Origin: VXYL01 sp965116345
Lineage (GTDB): Bacteria; Pseudomonadota; Gammaproteobacteria; Pseudomonadales; Azotimanducaceae
Direction of reading: 5' to 3'
Assembly: GCA_965116345.1 (NCBI GenBank)
Contig: OZ220680.1
Location: 3,038,001 to 3,102,000 of the forward strand
Length of the DNA: 64,000 nucleotides
This document shows positions 27,436 to 35,429 of this stretch, in pieces. The translations under genes were made by a program, and so were the position numbers. The number at the start of each line of letters is the position of its first letter. Positions within the stretch are counted from its first letter, which is position 1. A model generated the notes under the pieces. The model was not told where the DNA came from. It made no database searches and saw nothing but the letters and a program-made list of their open reading frames with translations.

Positions 27436-28350
27436 ATGCACAAACTGCTTCTCGTAGTCCTATTGGTCGCCACCACGCCGTTCGCGACGGCCCAGGACGT
27501 TTCCTACTGCGGCGACGAGGGCGTCTGGCTGCAGATCCTCGGCTCCGGTGGCACGGACCTCGACGATCAACGGAGCGGCGCGTCCTACCTGGTCTGGATC
27601 GACGAGAACGTCCGCCTCATGGTCGACGTGGGCTCGGCGGCGGCACTGCGTTTCGACGAGGCTGGCGCGGCGTTCGCCGACCTCGACGCGATCGTGTTCA
27701 CCAAACTGCAGGCGCGTAGTCTCGTCGACTTCCCGAGCCTCATCGAGGGCTCCCGGACGGCGTTCCGCGAACGCCCGTTGCCCGTATTCGGGCCGGCGGT
27801 ACCCGGTGGCGATTCCGTGTCGGCGATGATCCAGAGGCTTATGGGCCCGGAAGGCGCCTTCCCTCGGCTGGCACCGTTTCTCGACGTGCCGTCGCCCGCC
27901 GGCTATCGGATCTCGGTGCGCGACGTGACGGCCATCGGCACACGGCGCTGGTCGGAGTTCGGCACCCGGAACATCGCCCTGTCGGCGGTGCCCGTGAACC
28001 ACGGCGACATCCCGGCGCTGGCCTGGCGGGTGGACATCGGCGACCTGTCGCTGGTGTTCGCCGGCAGCTTTAGCAACCAGAACGGCGTGATGGCCAGTTT
28101 CGCCAAGGACGCCGACGCACTCATCGTCCATCACGCGATCCTCAACTCCGCCCGGGGTGCATCGCTCGACTATTTCGCAACGCCGACGGAACTGGCGAGG
28201 GTCGCGACGCTGGCGAACGTCCGAATGCTGGTCCTCGGACACCGCACGACGCCCACGTTGGGGGTGGAGAGCATATCCAGGGGCTTCATCGAGGAGCACT
28301 ACGGCGGGCCGCTGATCTTCGCCGACGAGATGGAGTGCTGGGGGATGTGA
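27436..28350 (+). CDS. Exported metallo-beta-lactamase-fold protein with degenerate metal site
   Basis: This 304-residue protein has a signal peptide (MHKLLLVVLLVATTPFATAQ). It then has a fold resembling ribonuclease Z/MBL hydrolases: LQILGSGGTDLDD...ASYLVWIDENVRLMVDVG, and a C-terminal VLGHRTTPTLG. Where active members have THxHxDH after DAIVF, this protein has TKLQARSLVDF, so the main zinc-binding histidines are missing. A later NHGDIPALAWRVD and DALIVHHAIL retain some histidines. It may bind rather than hydrolyse ligands, or use a different metal arrangement. The ATG at 27436 lies six bases after the nadE stop, so the two are probably co-transcribed. Confidence 0.75.
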   Translation: MHKLLLVVLLVATTPFATAQDVSYCGDEGVWLQILGSGGTDLDDQRSGASYLVWIDENVRLMVDVGSAAALRFDEAGAAFADLDAIVFTKLQARSLVDFPSLIEGSRTAFRERPLPVFGPAVPGGDSVSAMIQRLMGPEGAFPRLAPFLDVPSPAGYRISVRDVTAIGTRRWSEFGTRNIALSAVPVNHGDIPALAWRVDIGDLSLVFAGSFSNQNGVMASFAKDADALIVHHAILNSARGASLDYFATPTELARVATLANVRMLVLGHRTTPTLGVESISRGFIEEHYGGPLIFADEMECWGM

Positions 28351-28352
28351 AC

Positions 28353-28394
28353 GCGACCGTTTCGCGGTCGCCCGACATTTCGCGTAAGCGAAAT
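28353..28394. terminator. Two consecutive hairpins after the MBL-fold gene
   Basis: GCGACCG/CGGTCGC (28353-28371, loop TTTCG) and ATTTCGC/GCGAAAT (28377-28394, loop GTAA) are perfect 7-bp stems just after the stop at 28350. The second has a GNRA-type loop. They probably end the nadE transcript. The remaining ~155 bases before bTHX show no gene. Confidence 0.5.
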
Positions 28395-28551
28395 CTCCCG
28401 GTGGTATTCGACACCGACTGCGGGACAAGGAACGGGCACCGTAGCAAGACGCGATCAATGGCAGTGGGCGACACACCGCTGTGGACCCGACCGTCTGAAG
28501 CAACCGGGCGCACGGGGTATGATCACTGCATTCTGCAACGAGGGAATGGTG

Positions 28552-28659
28552 ATGGGGAAGGGTGATGTCCGCACCCGCCGGGGCAAGATCGTGCGAGGCA
28601 CGTTCGGCAGCCGTCGGCGCAGGAAGCGGAAGAAGACCACCGACGACAAGAAGGATTGA
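28552..28659 (+). CDS. 30S ribosomal protein bTHX-like (35 aa)
   Basis: This tiny gene encodes MGKGDVRTRRGKIVRGTFG followed by a very basic SRRRRKRKK run and a TTDDKKD tail. MGKGD-x-RTRRGKI-x-RGTFG is the signature of bTHX (S31), a small basic peptide at the top of the 30S head, known from Thermus, Bacteroidetes, plastids and some gammaproteobacteria. The ATG at 28552 has an AGGGA six bases upstream; an ATG two codons earlier is possible. The acidic C-terminal tail is an addition to the core. The nitroreductase start follows its stop by two bases. Confidence 0.85.
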   Translation: MGKGDVRTRRGKIVRGTFGSRRRRKRKKTTDDKKD

Positions 28660-28661
28660 CG

Positions 28662-29303
28662 GTGGATCTCGAAACCTGCGATTGGCTGCTGTCCACGACG
28701 CGGGCCGTACGCAAACGGCTCGACCTTTCGCGTCCGGTACCGAGAGAGGTGATAGACGAATGCCTCGAACTCGCGGTGCAGGCACCGACAGGGTCGAACA
28801 GCCAGAACTGGCGTTGGGTGGTCGTGGACGACGCCGACAAGCGCCAGGCGCTGGCCGAACTCTACCGCCGCGGTGGGGAGGCGTACCTGACCGGCGCCAA
28901 CACCCGGGCACAGTCCTCGGGTGATGCGCAACAGGCTCGCGTATTCAGTTCCGCGCTCTACCTGATGGAACATCTTCACGAGGTGCCGGTGCACGTCATC
29001 CCGTGCCTCGCCGGACGTCCGCCCGCCGGATCTGGGGTCACGGCCCTCGGCGGCTACTACGCGTCGATCTACCCGGCGGTCTGGAACTTCCAACTTGCGC
29101 TGCGAGCCCGTGGCCTGGGGTCGTGCCTGACAACGCTGCACCTGGGGTTCGAGCGCGAAGCCGCTGAGATTCTTGGCATTCCCGAGGATGTGGTGCAAAC
29201 GGCCCTGCTGCCGGTGGCGTACACGCTGGGAACGGATTTCAAATCGGCCTCCCGTCCGCCCGTTTCCGAGATCACGCACTGGAACGGCTGGGACGGCTCC
29301 TGA
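28662..29303 (+). CDS. Nitroreductase-family FMN oxidoreductase
   Basis: This 213-residue flavoprotein of the nitroreductase fold reduces nitro compounds, quinones or similar acceptors with NAD(P)H. The start has the FMN-phosphate-binding TTRAVRKRLDLSRPVP, with ELAVQAPTGSNSQNWRWVVVDD next. YYASIYPAVWNFQLALRARGLGSCLTTLHL in the second half is the usual FMN-contacting stretch. The GTG at 28662 is preceded by AAGGA from the end of the bTHX gene; a TTG two codons earlier overlaps the bTHX stop. Close spacing suggests co-translation with bTHX, an unusual pairing. Confidence 0.85.
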   Translation: MDLETCDWLLSTTRAVRKRLDLSRPVPREVIDECLELAVQAPTGSNSQNWRWVVVDDADKRQALAELYRRGGEAYLTGANTRAQSSGDAQQARVFSSALYLMEHLHEVPVHVIPCLAGRPPAGSGVTALGGYYASIYPAVWNFQLALRARGLGSCLTTLHLGFEREAAEILGIPEDVVQTALLPVAYTLGTDFKSASRPPVSEITHWNGWDGS

Positions 29304-29359
29304 GCGGCCCCTGCCTACTCACGGCGACCGAGCTGCGTGGCCTGGTTCAGCGTCGCGAA

Positions 29360-30691
29360 ATGAGTTGCCGGGAGATTCTCGACGCCCACATCGAACGCAT
29401 CGAGGCGGTCGATCCGGCGCTCAATGCCATCGTTACGACCTGCTATGACCTCGCGAGGGCTCGGGCCGACGCCCTGGATCGGGAACCCACCGCCCAAGGC
29501 CCGCTCGCGGGCCTGCCCATCGCCCACAAGGACCTGCTGCCGACCAAGGGCATCCGTACGACGTTCGGCTCGCCGCTCTACGCGGAACACGTGCCGGATG
29601 CGGACGCGCTCATCGTCGAGCGCATGCGCCGGGCCGGGGCGGTGACCATCGGCAAGACCAACGTGCCGGAGTTCGGCGCGGGGTCGCAGACGTTCAACCG
29701 GGTGTTCGGGCCCACCCGCAATCCCTACGACCCGGGCAAGACCTGCGGCGGCAGCAGCGGCGGGGCGGCCGTCGCCCTGGCGGCGCGAATGATCCCCGTC
29801 GCGGACGGCAGCGATACCGGCGGATCGCTGCGCAACCCGGCGGCGTTCTGCAACGTCATCGGCTTTCGTCCTTCGCCCGGCCGGGTGCCGACCGTGCACG
29901 GCGATCCCTGGTCCGATCTGTCCACGGCGGGTCCCATGGCCCGGACGGTGGACGATCTGGCGCTGTTGTTCTCGGTCCTCGCCGGCCCCGACCCTCGAGT
30001 ACCCAACTGCCTGCCCGACGCGGGCGCGTCGTTCCTGCCCGTGGAGCCCGTCGACCTGGCGAAGCTCCGCATCGCCGTCACCGAGGACTTCGGCGGTCTG
30101 CCGGTGGAACCGGCGATCCGGGATGCGATCGGCGAGTTGCGAGCCGTCCTCGCCGACGCCGGCGCCACGGTGGTCGACGCCGCACCGGACCTCGCCGACG
30201 CGCGCCGCATCTTCCACATCCTCCGGGCCACCGGTTTCCGTCGCCGCTTCGGGCCCATGACGGATGAGCGGAAGGCGGAGCTCAAGGACTCGATCCGTTG
30301 GAACCTCCAGGCCGGTCTTGAATTGACACTCGCCGACTACGACTGGGTGTATCCGGCGCGGGCTGCACTGGTCGCGCGCGTCGCGGCGTTCTTCGACAAG
30401 GTCGATCTGCTGATCGGGCCCACCACACAGGTTCAGCCGTTCGATCTCCAGACGGACTGGCCGCGTGAGGTCGACAGCAAGCGGATGTCCACCTATATCG
30501 AGTGGATGGAGAGTTGCAGCTGGATCACGGTGACCTGCTGCCCGGCACTGTCGCTACCAGCGGGGTTCCACAACGGCCTGCCGGTCGGTGCCCAGCTCGT
30601 CGCGCCGCTGCGTGCCGACGGCTTCCTGCTGCGGGCGGCGAAGGCCATCGAAGCGCTGACCGGGCATGGGGCACGGCTGCCCGACAGCTAG
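29360..30691 (+). CDS. Amidase-signature-family amidase (start uncertain)
   Basis: This amidase (443 residues from the ATG) hydrolyses a carboxamide by a Ser-cisSer-Lys mechanism. The lysine is in GLPIAHKDLLPTKG, the cis-serine in KTCGGSSGGAAVALA and the nucleophile in DGSDTGGSLRNPAAF. The C-terminal ALSLPAGFHNGLPVGAQLVAP is typical. In-frame sequence upstream of the ATG at 29360 reads LLTATELRGLVQRRE, clearly the normal start of amidases, yet it has no ATG, GTG or TTG as far as I read. A CTG at 29300 overlaps the nitroreductase stop (CTGA) and could be a rare start. The stop codon TAG is part of the CTAG end of the repeat element at 30688. Confidence 0.85.
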   Translation: MSCREILDAHIERIEAVDPALNAIVTTCYDLARARADALDREPTAQGPLAGLPIAHKDLLPTKGIRTTFGSPLYAEHVPDADALIVERMRRAGAVTIGKTNVPEFGAGSQTFNRVFGPTRNPYDPGKTCGGSSGGAAVALAARMIPVADGSDTGGSLRNPAAFCNVIGFRPSPGRVPTVHGDPWSDLSTAGPMARTVDDLALLFSVLAGPDPRVPNCLPDAGASFLPVEPVDLAKLRIAVTEDFGGLPVEPAIRDAIGELRAVLADAGATVVDAAPDLADARRIFHILRATGFRRRFGPMTDERKAELKDSIRWNLQAGLELTLADYDWVYPARAALVARVAAFFDKVDLLIGPTTQVQPFDLQTDWPREVDSKRMSTYIEWMESCSWITVTCCPALSLPAGFHNGLPVGAQLVAPLRADGFLLRAAKAIEALTGHGARLPDS

Positions 30692-30845
30692 GAATGCTCT
30701 GATCAAGCCATCCCTAGCTTGATCAGAAACGCAAAAACAAGAACGCGGTCTTTTTTTGCGTGCAAATTCAACTCCTTGCGTCGTTGAATTTGGCGGCAAC
30801 ATCCCTGTGCCGCGCTAGGGAAGGTCTTAATCAGACCTTCCCTAG
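30688..30845. repeat. MITE-like palindromic element, copy 2
   Basis: This 158-base element is nearly identical to the one at 11757, with the same CTAGGAATGCTCTGATCAAG left end and CTTCCCTAG right end. It fills the gap between the convergent amidase and kinase genes exactly: its left CTAG contains the amidase stop and its right CTAG contains the kinase stop. Internal pairing includes TCTGATCAAGC/GCTTGATCAGA and GCAAAAACAAGA...TCTTTTTTTGC, which reads as a T-rich terminator in either direction. Confidence 0.85.
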
Positions 30846-31822
30846 CGATACCGGGCAAGCACCTCTTCGGCAGATTCCTCGACCAGGTGCACGAGCCAGG
30901 TCGTCCGGTCGCCGTGGTCGAGGTCCGGGCGGGCGGCGATCCAGCCGATGGACGCCAGGCTTCGGATCAGTAGAAAGAGAGGAATCCAGGCGACCGTCTC
31001 GTCGTCGACGGCGCGGTGTCTGCGGTAGCCGTCGATCATGGCGCCGCAGAACTCGTCGATGCGGTGGTCGTAATGGAAATGGGAGAGGGCGACGGCGAAC
31101 TCGTAGGCGTGCCAGCCGAATCCGGCGTCGTCGAAGTCGATGACATGCAGGGCTTCGCCGTTGTCGATGACGTTGTTCGGGTGCAGGTCGGCGTGGATGA
31201 GGCCGAAGGTTCCGGGTTCCGTGCCGTAGTCGGCGAGGATGGCGTGGATGGTCTCGCGCAGCGCCGCCAACCGGGGACGCTCATCGGCCGCCAAATGCGG
31301 CGACTCCCAGAACCGGCCCCAGAACGGCTGTTCGCCCATCAGCCCATCGGCGTCCAGCCGCTGGCGCCGAAACCCCGGCGGGATCGTCCAAGCCGCGGAC
31401 TGATTGTGGATCGAGGCCATGATCTTGCCGAGCTGCGCGAAGCACCGGCGCGCGAAGGCTGGATCGTCGTTCTGCCGCATGACCTGGTGCATGGTCGGCC
31501 CGTCCACCCACTCGAGCAGACCGGCGTGGCGGCGCTCCGCCGCGACCTCGACCGACGCATAGCCCTCGCCGTCACGGGTCATCACCGGTACCGGCACATC
31601 GACCCCCGCGGCGCGTAGTGCTGCCGTCCAGGTCTGCTCGGAGATCAGTTCGTCAAGGTCGTGATACCAAGGCCGGTGCAGGCGCAGCACGTAGCGCTCG
31701 CCGGAACGATCATCGACCCGAAAGGCGATGTTCTCGGTAACGGAGACGAGGTGGATGTCCTCGACCTCGAGATCCCACGCGCGGAGCACTTCGCGCGCCG
31801 CGCGCAGACGCTCATCGGACAT
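30842..31822 (-). CDS. APH-family small-molecule kinase (hydroxylysine kinase-like)
   Basis: This 326-residue aminoglycoside phosphotransferase-fold kinase has YVLRLHRPWYHDLDELISEQ for nucleotide binding, the catalytic loop LIHADLHPNNVI, and the metal-binding VIDFDDAGFGWHAYEFA. It resembles homoserine/hydroxylysine-type kinases rather than antibiotic-resistance enzymes. It overlaps the end of the class III aminotransferase-like gene by 11 bases. That gene resembles ethanolamine-phosphate and phospho-hydroxylysine phospho-lyases. Together they suggest phosphorylation of an amino alcohol followed by elimination. The ATG at 31822 is chosen because it follows that gene's stop region; an in-frame start at 31870 is unlikely. 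The stop lies in the repeat element. Confidence 0.82.
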   Translation of the reverse strand: MSDERLRAAREVLRAWDLEVEDIHLVSVTENIAFRVDDRSGERYVLRLHRPWYHDLDELISEQTWTAALRAAGVDVPVPVMTRDGEGYASVEVAAERRHAGLLEWVDGPTMHQVMRQNDDPAFARRCFAQLGKIMASIHNQSAAWTIPPGFRRQRLDADGLMGEQPFWGRFWESPHLAADERPRLAALRETIHAILADYGTEPGTFGLIHADLHPNNVIDNGEALHVIDFDDAGFGWHAYEFAVALSHFHYDHRIDEFCGAMIDGYRRHRAVDDETVAWIPLFLLIRSLASIGWIAARPDLDHGDRTTWLVHLVEESAEEVLARYR

Positions 31823-33078
31823 CCAACTCGCCGAGCGTCTCTTCGAAGGCGTCGAGGAATGCGGCCGCATCCAGGTGGGAGAAGACGAGCGGCGGCCGGA
31901 TCTTCACCACGTTGCCGAACGCGCCGGCATTGCCGATCAGGAAGCCCTTGTCCTTCATGGCGTTGACCACCCGGACCGCACCGTCGCGGTCCGGCGTCTT
32001 GGCGTCGCGATCCGAGACCCACTCGACGCCGACGAACAGGCCGTGTCCGCGCACATCGCCCATGGCCTCGGCACGGGGTTGCAGTTCCAGCAGTCGCCGG
32101 CGGATTTTCCGCGCCCACCGTCCCGGCATTGGCGCAGAGATCTTCATTCTCGATCACGTCGAGCACGGCGTTGCCGGCCGCGGCCTGTAGGGGGCTCGAC
32201 GCGAAGGTGTTGAAGTACCCGGTTCCACGTCTAAACGTGTCGACGATGTGGCGGCTGGCGGCCGCGGCGGCGAGGGGCACCCCGGCACCGAGGGGTTTGC
32301 CCATGACGACGATGTCGGGTCGAAATCCCATGACCTCGTGCCCCCACCAGCGTCCGGCCCGGCAGAGCCCGGCCTGCACCTCGTCGGCGACGACGACACC
32401 ACCGGCTTCGCGGACCAGGTCGGCGGCCGCGGGCATGAAGCCGTCCGGGACATGGGGCAGACCCTCGTTGGCGAGCAGCGGGCAGAGCAGCATCCCGGCG
32501 AAGGGGACGCCGTCGCGTTCGAACCCCCCGATGACCTCGCGAAGCCTCTCCAGGTAGAACCCCGTCGGGTCGTTGGACTGGTGACGGTAGGTCTCCGGAA
32601 ACGGGATCGACCGGACCTCGCCGTCGGCGCGCCGGTTGCGCGTGAGCTTGCGCACCTCGGCGCTGTTGCCGTGGTAGGCGGCGTCGGTGCAGACGATTCC
32701 CCGACCGCCGGTGGCGAGTCGCGCCATCATCAGCGCCACCTCGTTGGCCTCGGTGCCGGTGCAGGTGAACACGACGCTCTCGATGCCGTCGTGATGGCGC
32801 CCGGCGAGCCGCTCGGCGTAGTCCAGCACACCCTCGTGCAGGTAGCGGTTGTGGACGTTGAGCGTGGCCGCCTGTTCGCTGACGGCGCGCACCACGTGGG
32901 GATGGCAGTGGCCGACGCACGGCACGTTGTTGTACATGTCGACGTAGCGCCGGCCGTCGGCGTCGTACAGCGACACGCCTTCGCCGCGGACGATGTGCAG
33001 CGGCTCGGCATAGAACAGCGGTGCGCCGCTGCCGAGGAGGCGGTCGCGCCGGTGTCTCAAGGTCTCAAGGGCGCTCAA
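31812..33078 (-). pseudogene. Class III aminotransferase-fold phospho-lyase (ETNPPL/PHYKPL-like), frameshifted
   Basis: The first part, from a TTG at 33078, reads AEPLHIVRGEGVSLYDADGRRYVDMYNN, VGHCHPHVV, FTCTGTEANEVALMMARLATG, VVVADEVQAGLCRAGRWWG and DIVVMGKPLGAGVPLAA with the PLP lysine. Close to ETNPPL is the NNVxxVGHCHPxVV segment. Around 32118-32140 homology jumps frame: the continuation ARKIRRRLLELQPRAEAMGDVRGHGLFVGVEWV lies in the next frame to 31812. The span is 1267 bases, one more than a multiple of three, so a single extra base in a G-rich run would explain it. It may be a true mutation or an assembly error. It is flanked by the kinase and a TonB-domain lipoprotein on the same strand. 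Confidence 0.8.
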
Positions 33079-33463
33079 GAAGTCTAGCCCCGACAGACTC
33101 GGGCAGGTCGTCGTACTCGCTCTCGCCCAGGCGGAACTGCAGCTCGCTGACGCGTCCCGGGGCGGCGACCACCTCGCCGCGGTCCACCTTGGGACGGAAT
33201 CGCCAGGATCTGACCGCCGCCAGTGCCGCCTGGTCGAATACCCCGGCCGGTTCGGCTACCGCGACGACGGCGTTGTCGACGCTCCCGTCCGCAGTGACGT
33301 CGTAGCGAACGACGACGCGACCCTCGACGCCTTGCGCCCTTGCTTCCTCGGGATAGACCAGGTCGACGCCGCCGATGAACTGCGGCGGTCGCGACGGCGC
33401 GACGCAAGCGCTGACGGCCAGCATGGCGACGAGGACGATGATCGACGGCCGGTGCATGCCCAT
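33065..33463 (-). CDS. TonB C-terminal-domain lipoprotein
   Basis: This 132-residue envelope protein starts at the ATG at 33463 (another ATG is two codons in). It has a lipoprotein signal (IIVLVAMLAVSAC). The mature part is a TonB C-terminal domain: DLVYPEEARAQGVEGRVVVRYDVTADGSVDNAVV and AALAAVRSWRFRPKVDRG. It lacks the membrane anchor and proline-rich spacer of energising TonB proteins. It is therefore more likely an outer-membrane-attached binding protein than an ExbBD partner. It overlaps the start of the phospho-lyase gene by 14 bases. Confidence 0.8.
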   Translation of the reverse strand: MGMHRPSIIVLVAMLAVSACVAPSRPPQFIGGVDLVYPEEARAQGVEGRVVVRYDVTADGSVDNAVVAVAEPAGVFDQAALAAVRSWRFRPKVDRGEVVAAPGRVSELQFRLGESEYDDLPESVGARLLERP

Positions 33464-33542
33464 CAAGATGCCGGGTTGGGCCGCGCTGCGAGTGGTCCCG
33501 ACGTCCGGGCGGGCGGCCGTAAAGGAACGCCGTACGCGTCGC

Positions 33543-34289
33543 TCACCTGACGCCAGCCAACCCCTTGCCGATTCCCTCGGTCGCCCAGCCGGCCCACGGC
33601 AAGGTGAAGAAACTGAATCCCTTCTCCTTCAGTTGTGCGGGCGAGATGCCGGGCGGCACGAAGAACATGCCGGCGGCCACACCCGCGGCCTGGCAGGACG
33701 CCCCGATCTTGTCGAGCGCGGCCTGGTAGGTGTCGCTGGTGTAGTCCAGGGGGACGTCGAGGTTGATGGACAGGTCGGAAGGCCCCACCAACAGGACGTC
33801 GATGCCGGGAACGGCCAGGATATCGTCGATACCGTCCAGGGCTTCCCGGGTCTCGATCATGGGGATGACGAGCAACTGTTCGTTCACCGCGTCCATGTAC
33901 TCGCGGTAGGTCTTGAACTCGCCCCATTCGCCGCGCATGCCGGCGGAGCTTCGGACCCCTTCGAATGGGTACTTGCACCACTTGACTGTGTCGGTGGCTT
34001 CTTCCGGCGTGTTCACCATGGGCACCACGATTCCTTTGGCGCCGATATCCAGCGCGTAGCAGATCTGGTCCGGCCGCAGGTCGCCGACGCGGACGATGGG
34101 GCACGCTTGGGTGCCGCGGGTGGCGGACACGGCCCGGGCCAGTCCCTTGATGTCGTCCGTCGAGTGCTGGGTGTCGAACAGGATGAAGTCGAAGCCCGAG
34201 CCGGCAAGAAAGCGCACCTCGCTGTTGGCGCCGGCGGTGGTACCAACGGCCGTTTCGCCCGCCTTGAGCATGTCCTTGACGCGATTCAT
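33543..34289 (-). CDS. HpcH/HpaI-family aldolase
   Basis: This 248-residue class II (metal-dependent) aldolase belongs to the 2-keto-3-deoxy-sugar/4-hydroxy-2-oxo-acid family, which cleaves such acids to pyruvate and an aldehyde. Features are GSGFDFILFDTQHSTDDIKGLARAV (catalytic histidine), IGAKGIVVPMVNTPEEAT, VIPMIETREALDGIDDILAVPGIDVLLVGPSDLSINL (metal-binding glutamate and aspartate), and MRGEWGEF in place of the usual GxRG loop. The ATG at 34289 has GGGAGGG eight bases upstream. It stands in a minus-strand run between the dienelactone hydrolase and the TonB-domain gene. Confidence 0.87.
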   Translation of the reverse strand: MNRVKDMLKAGETAVGTTAGANSEVRFLAGSGFDFILFDTQHSTDDIKGLARAVSATRGTQACPIVRVGDLRPDQICYALDIGAKGIVVPMVNTPEEATDTVKWCKYPFEGVRSSAGMRGEWGEFKTYREYMDAVNEQLLVIPMIETREALDGIDDILAVPGIDVLLVGPSDLSINLDVPLDYTSDTYQAALDKIGASCQAAGVAAGMFFVPPGISPAQLKEKGFSFFTLPWAGWATEGIGKGLAGVR

Positions 34290-34336
34290 TCGTGTGACCC
34301 TCCCGAAAAACGCGTCACCTTACGGGCAGTCGGCAT

Positions 34337-34455
34337 AAAGTGCCAGCGCGCCCTTCGGGCGCGATTGAAGTTCGCTTCGCGAACTTCGCACCTTGGAAAG
34401 TGCCAGCGCGCCCGCGCGCCCTTCGGGCGCGATTGAAGTTCGCTTCGCGAACTTC
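34337..34455. repeat. Tandem pair of double-hairpin repeat units
   Basis: Two direct units (34337-34387 and 34397-34455) each begin AAAGTGCCAG and carry the stems CGCGCCC-TTC-GGGCGCG and GAAGTTCGC-TTC-GCGAACTTC. Unit 2 has a short extra CGCGCC stretch. The same stem order is found once at 17208. The units lie in the 193-base gap upstream of the aldolase. This could be a palindromic repeat family or a terminator/attenuator for the dienelactone hydrolase transcript. Confidence 0.7.
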
Positions 34456-34482
34456 GGCGCTTGTCGTACCTCTACGAGGTTC

Positions 34483-35370
34483 CTAGTGGGGGATTGTTGT
34501 GCCGGCCGCGTTGCGTTCCACCGGGTTCTGGGGAACGCCGGGGAAGATCTCCCGGAACAGGTCGAGCATGCTCATGGTGGAGCGGCGGTCGGTTGCTTCG
34601 TGCAGGCGGCCCGGGGGCCCGAGGGTTGGCGGCAGGGCGAACCCGTGGGGCGTCTTTGCGTGGTGGTGGAAGACCCAGCTCACCCCGGCCGAGTCCATCT
34701 CTTCGAAGAAGCGTTGCTTGCTGGCGTCCGGAACGAGGGCATCGTCGGCGCCGTTCTCGATGAGGATGACGGCGTCGGTGTTGTAGTTGTTCGGGCACGT
34801 CTTGAGCGGTGGCCGTTCGACGCCGTTGCGGGCCGCGTTGGGGTCTTCGCCGGTCTGCAGGAGACCGTGGAACGACACCACGCCGCCGACGTTCAGGCCA
34901 CCGCGGACGCACTCGATGACGGCCATGCCGCCGAAGCAGTAGCCGATCGCGCCGGCGGGAAACGAGGCGTCGACGGTGGGATGGTCCAGGCCGCGATTCA
35001 GCCATTCGCCGAGCAGTGCGCGGAACCGTTCGTGGTCGTGGTCCATGTCGACAAGACCCGCGAAGCACTTCTTCTGGAAGTCGGCAACGCGACTCGGGTC
35101 GTCCGGCCAGACGCGCTCGTCGGGCGGCACGATGTTGCCGTAGACATCGATGGCGAGACCGACGTAGCCCACCCGCGCCAGGTACTCGGCGACATCGACA
35201 TCGAAGAACTTGAGCCCCTGGTAGTTGTGGATGACCAGCACCAGGGGTCGGGGGCCATCGGTGGCGGGTGGTGCCACGAGGTGTCCGAGATAGTCGTTGC
35301 CGCGAAAGCTGAAGGTGATGTCGTCGCGGCGCAGGTCGGGCGCCGGGGGCCAGAAGTCGGGCGAGGGCAT
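34483..35370 (-). CDS. Dienelactone hydrolase-family alpha/beta hydrolase
   Basis: This 295-residue hydrolase of the DLH family has VLVIHNYQGLKFFDVDVAEYLARVGYVGLAIDVYG near the N-terminus. The nucleophile elbow is GAIGYCFGGMAVIE, with cysteine as in true dienelactone hydrolases. ENGADDALVPDASKQRF supplies the aspartate and AKTPHGFALP the histidine. It is somewhat longer than the 235-residue type enzyme, with a C-terminal extension. It probably cleaves a lactone or ester in the cytoplasm; the adjacent aldolase hints at a shared catabolic route, but the substrate is unknown. Confidence 0.87.
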   Translation of the reverse strand: MPSPDFWPPAPDLRRDDITFSFRGNDYLGHLVAPPATDGPRPLVLVIHNYQGLKFFDVDVAEYLARVGYVGLAIDVYGNIVPPDERVWPDDPSRVADFQKKCFAGLVDMDHDHERFRALLGEWLNRGLDHPTVDASFPAGAIGYCFGGMAVIECVRGGLNVGGVVSFHGLLQTGEDPNAARNGVERPPLKTCPNNYNTDAVILIENGADDALVPDASKQRFFEEMDSAGVSWVFHHHAKTPHGFALPPTLGPPGRLHEATDRRSTMSMLDLFREIFPGVPQNPVERNAAGTTIPH

Positions 35371-35429
35371 TTGTTCGATTCTCTGTGGTGGGCTTGGTGA
35401 ACCATGATGCTATGCCCGGTGGGAATTGA

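Noticed and set aside
30842..31822. Antibiotic-resistance aminoglycoside kinase
   Set aside because: The fold is shared, but the coupling to a phospho-lyase-like gene and the sequence style fit a metabolic amino-alcohol kinase better.
34337..34455. Possible CRISPR array
   Set aside because: There are only two units, each internally palindromic, with no unique spacers of constant length and no cas genes in the window.
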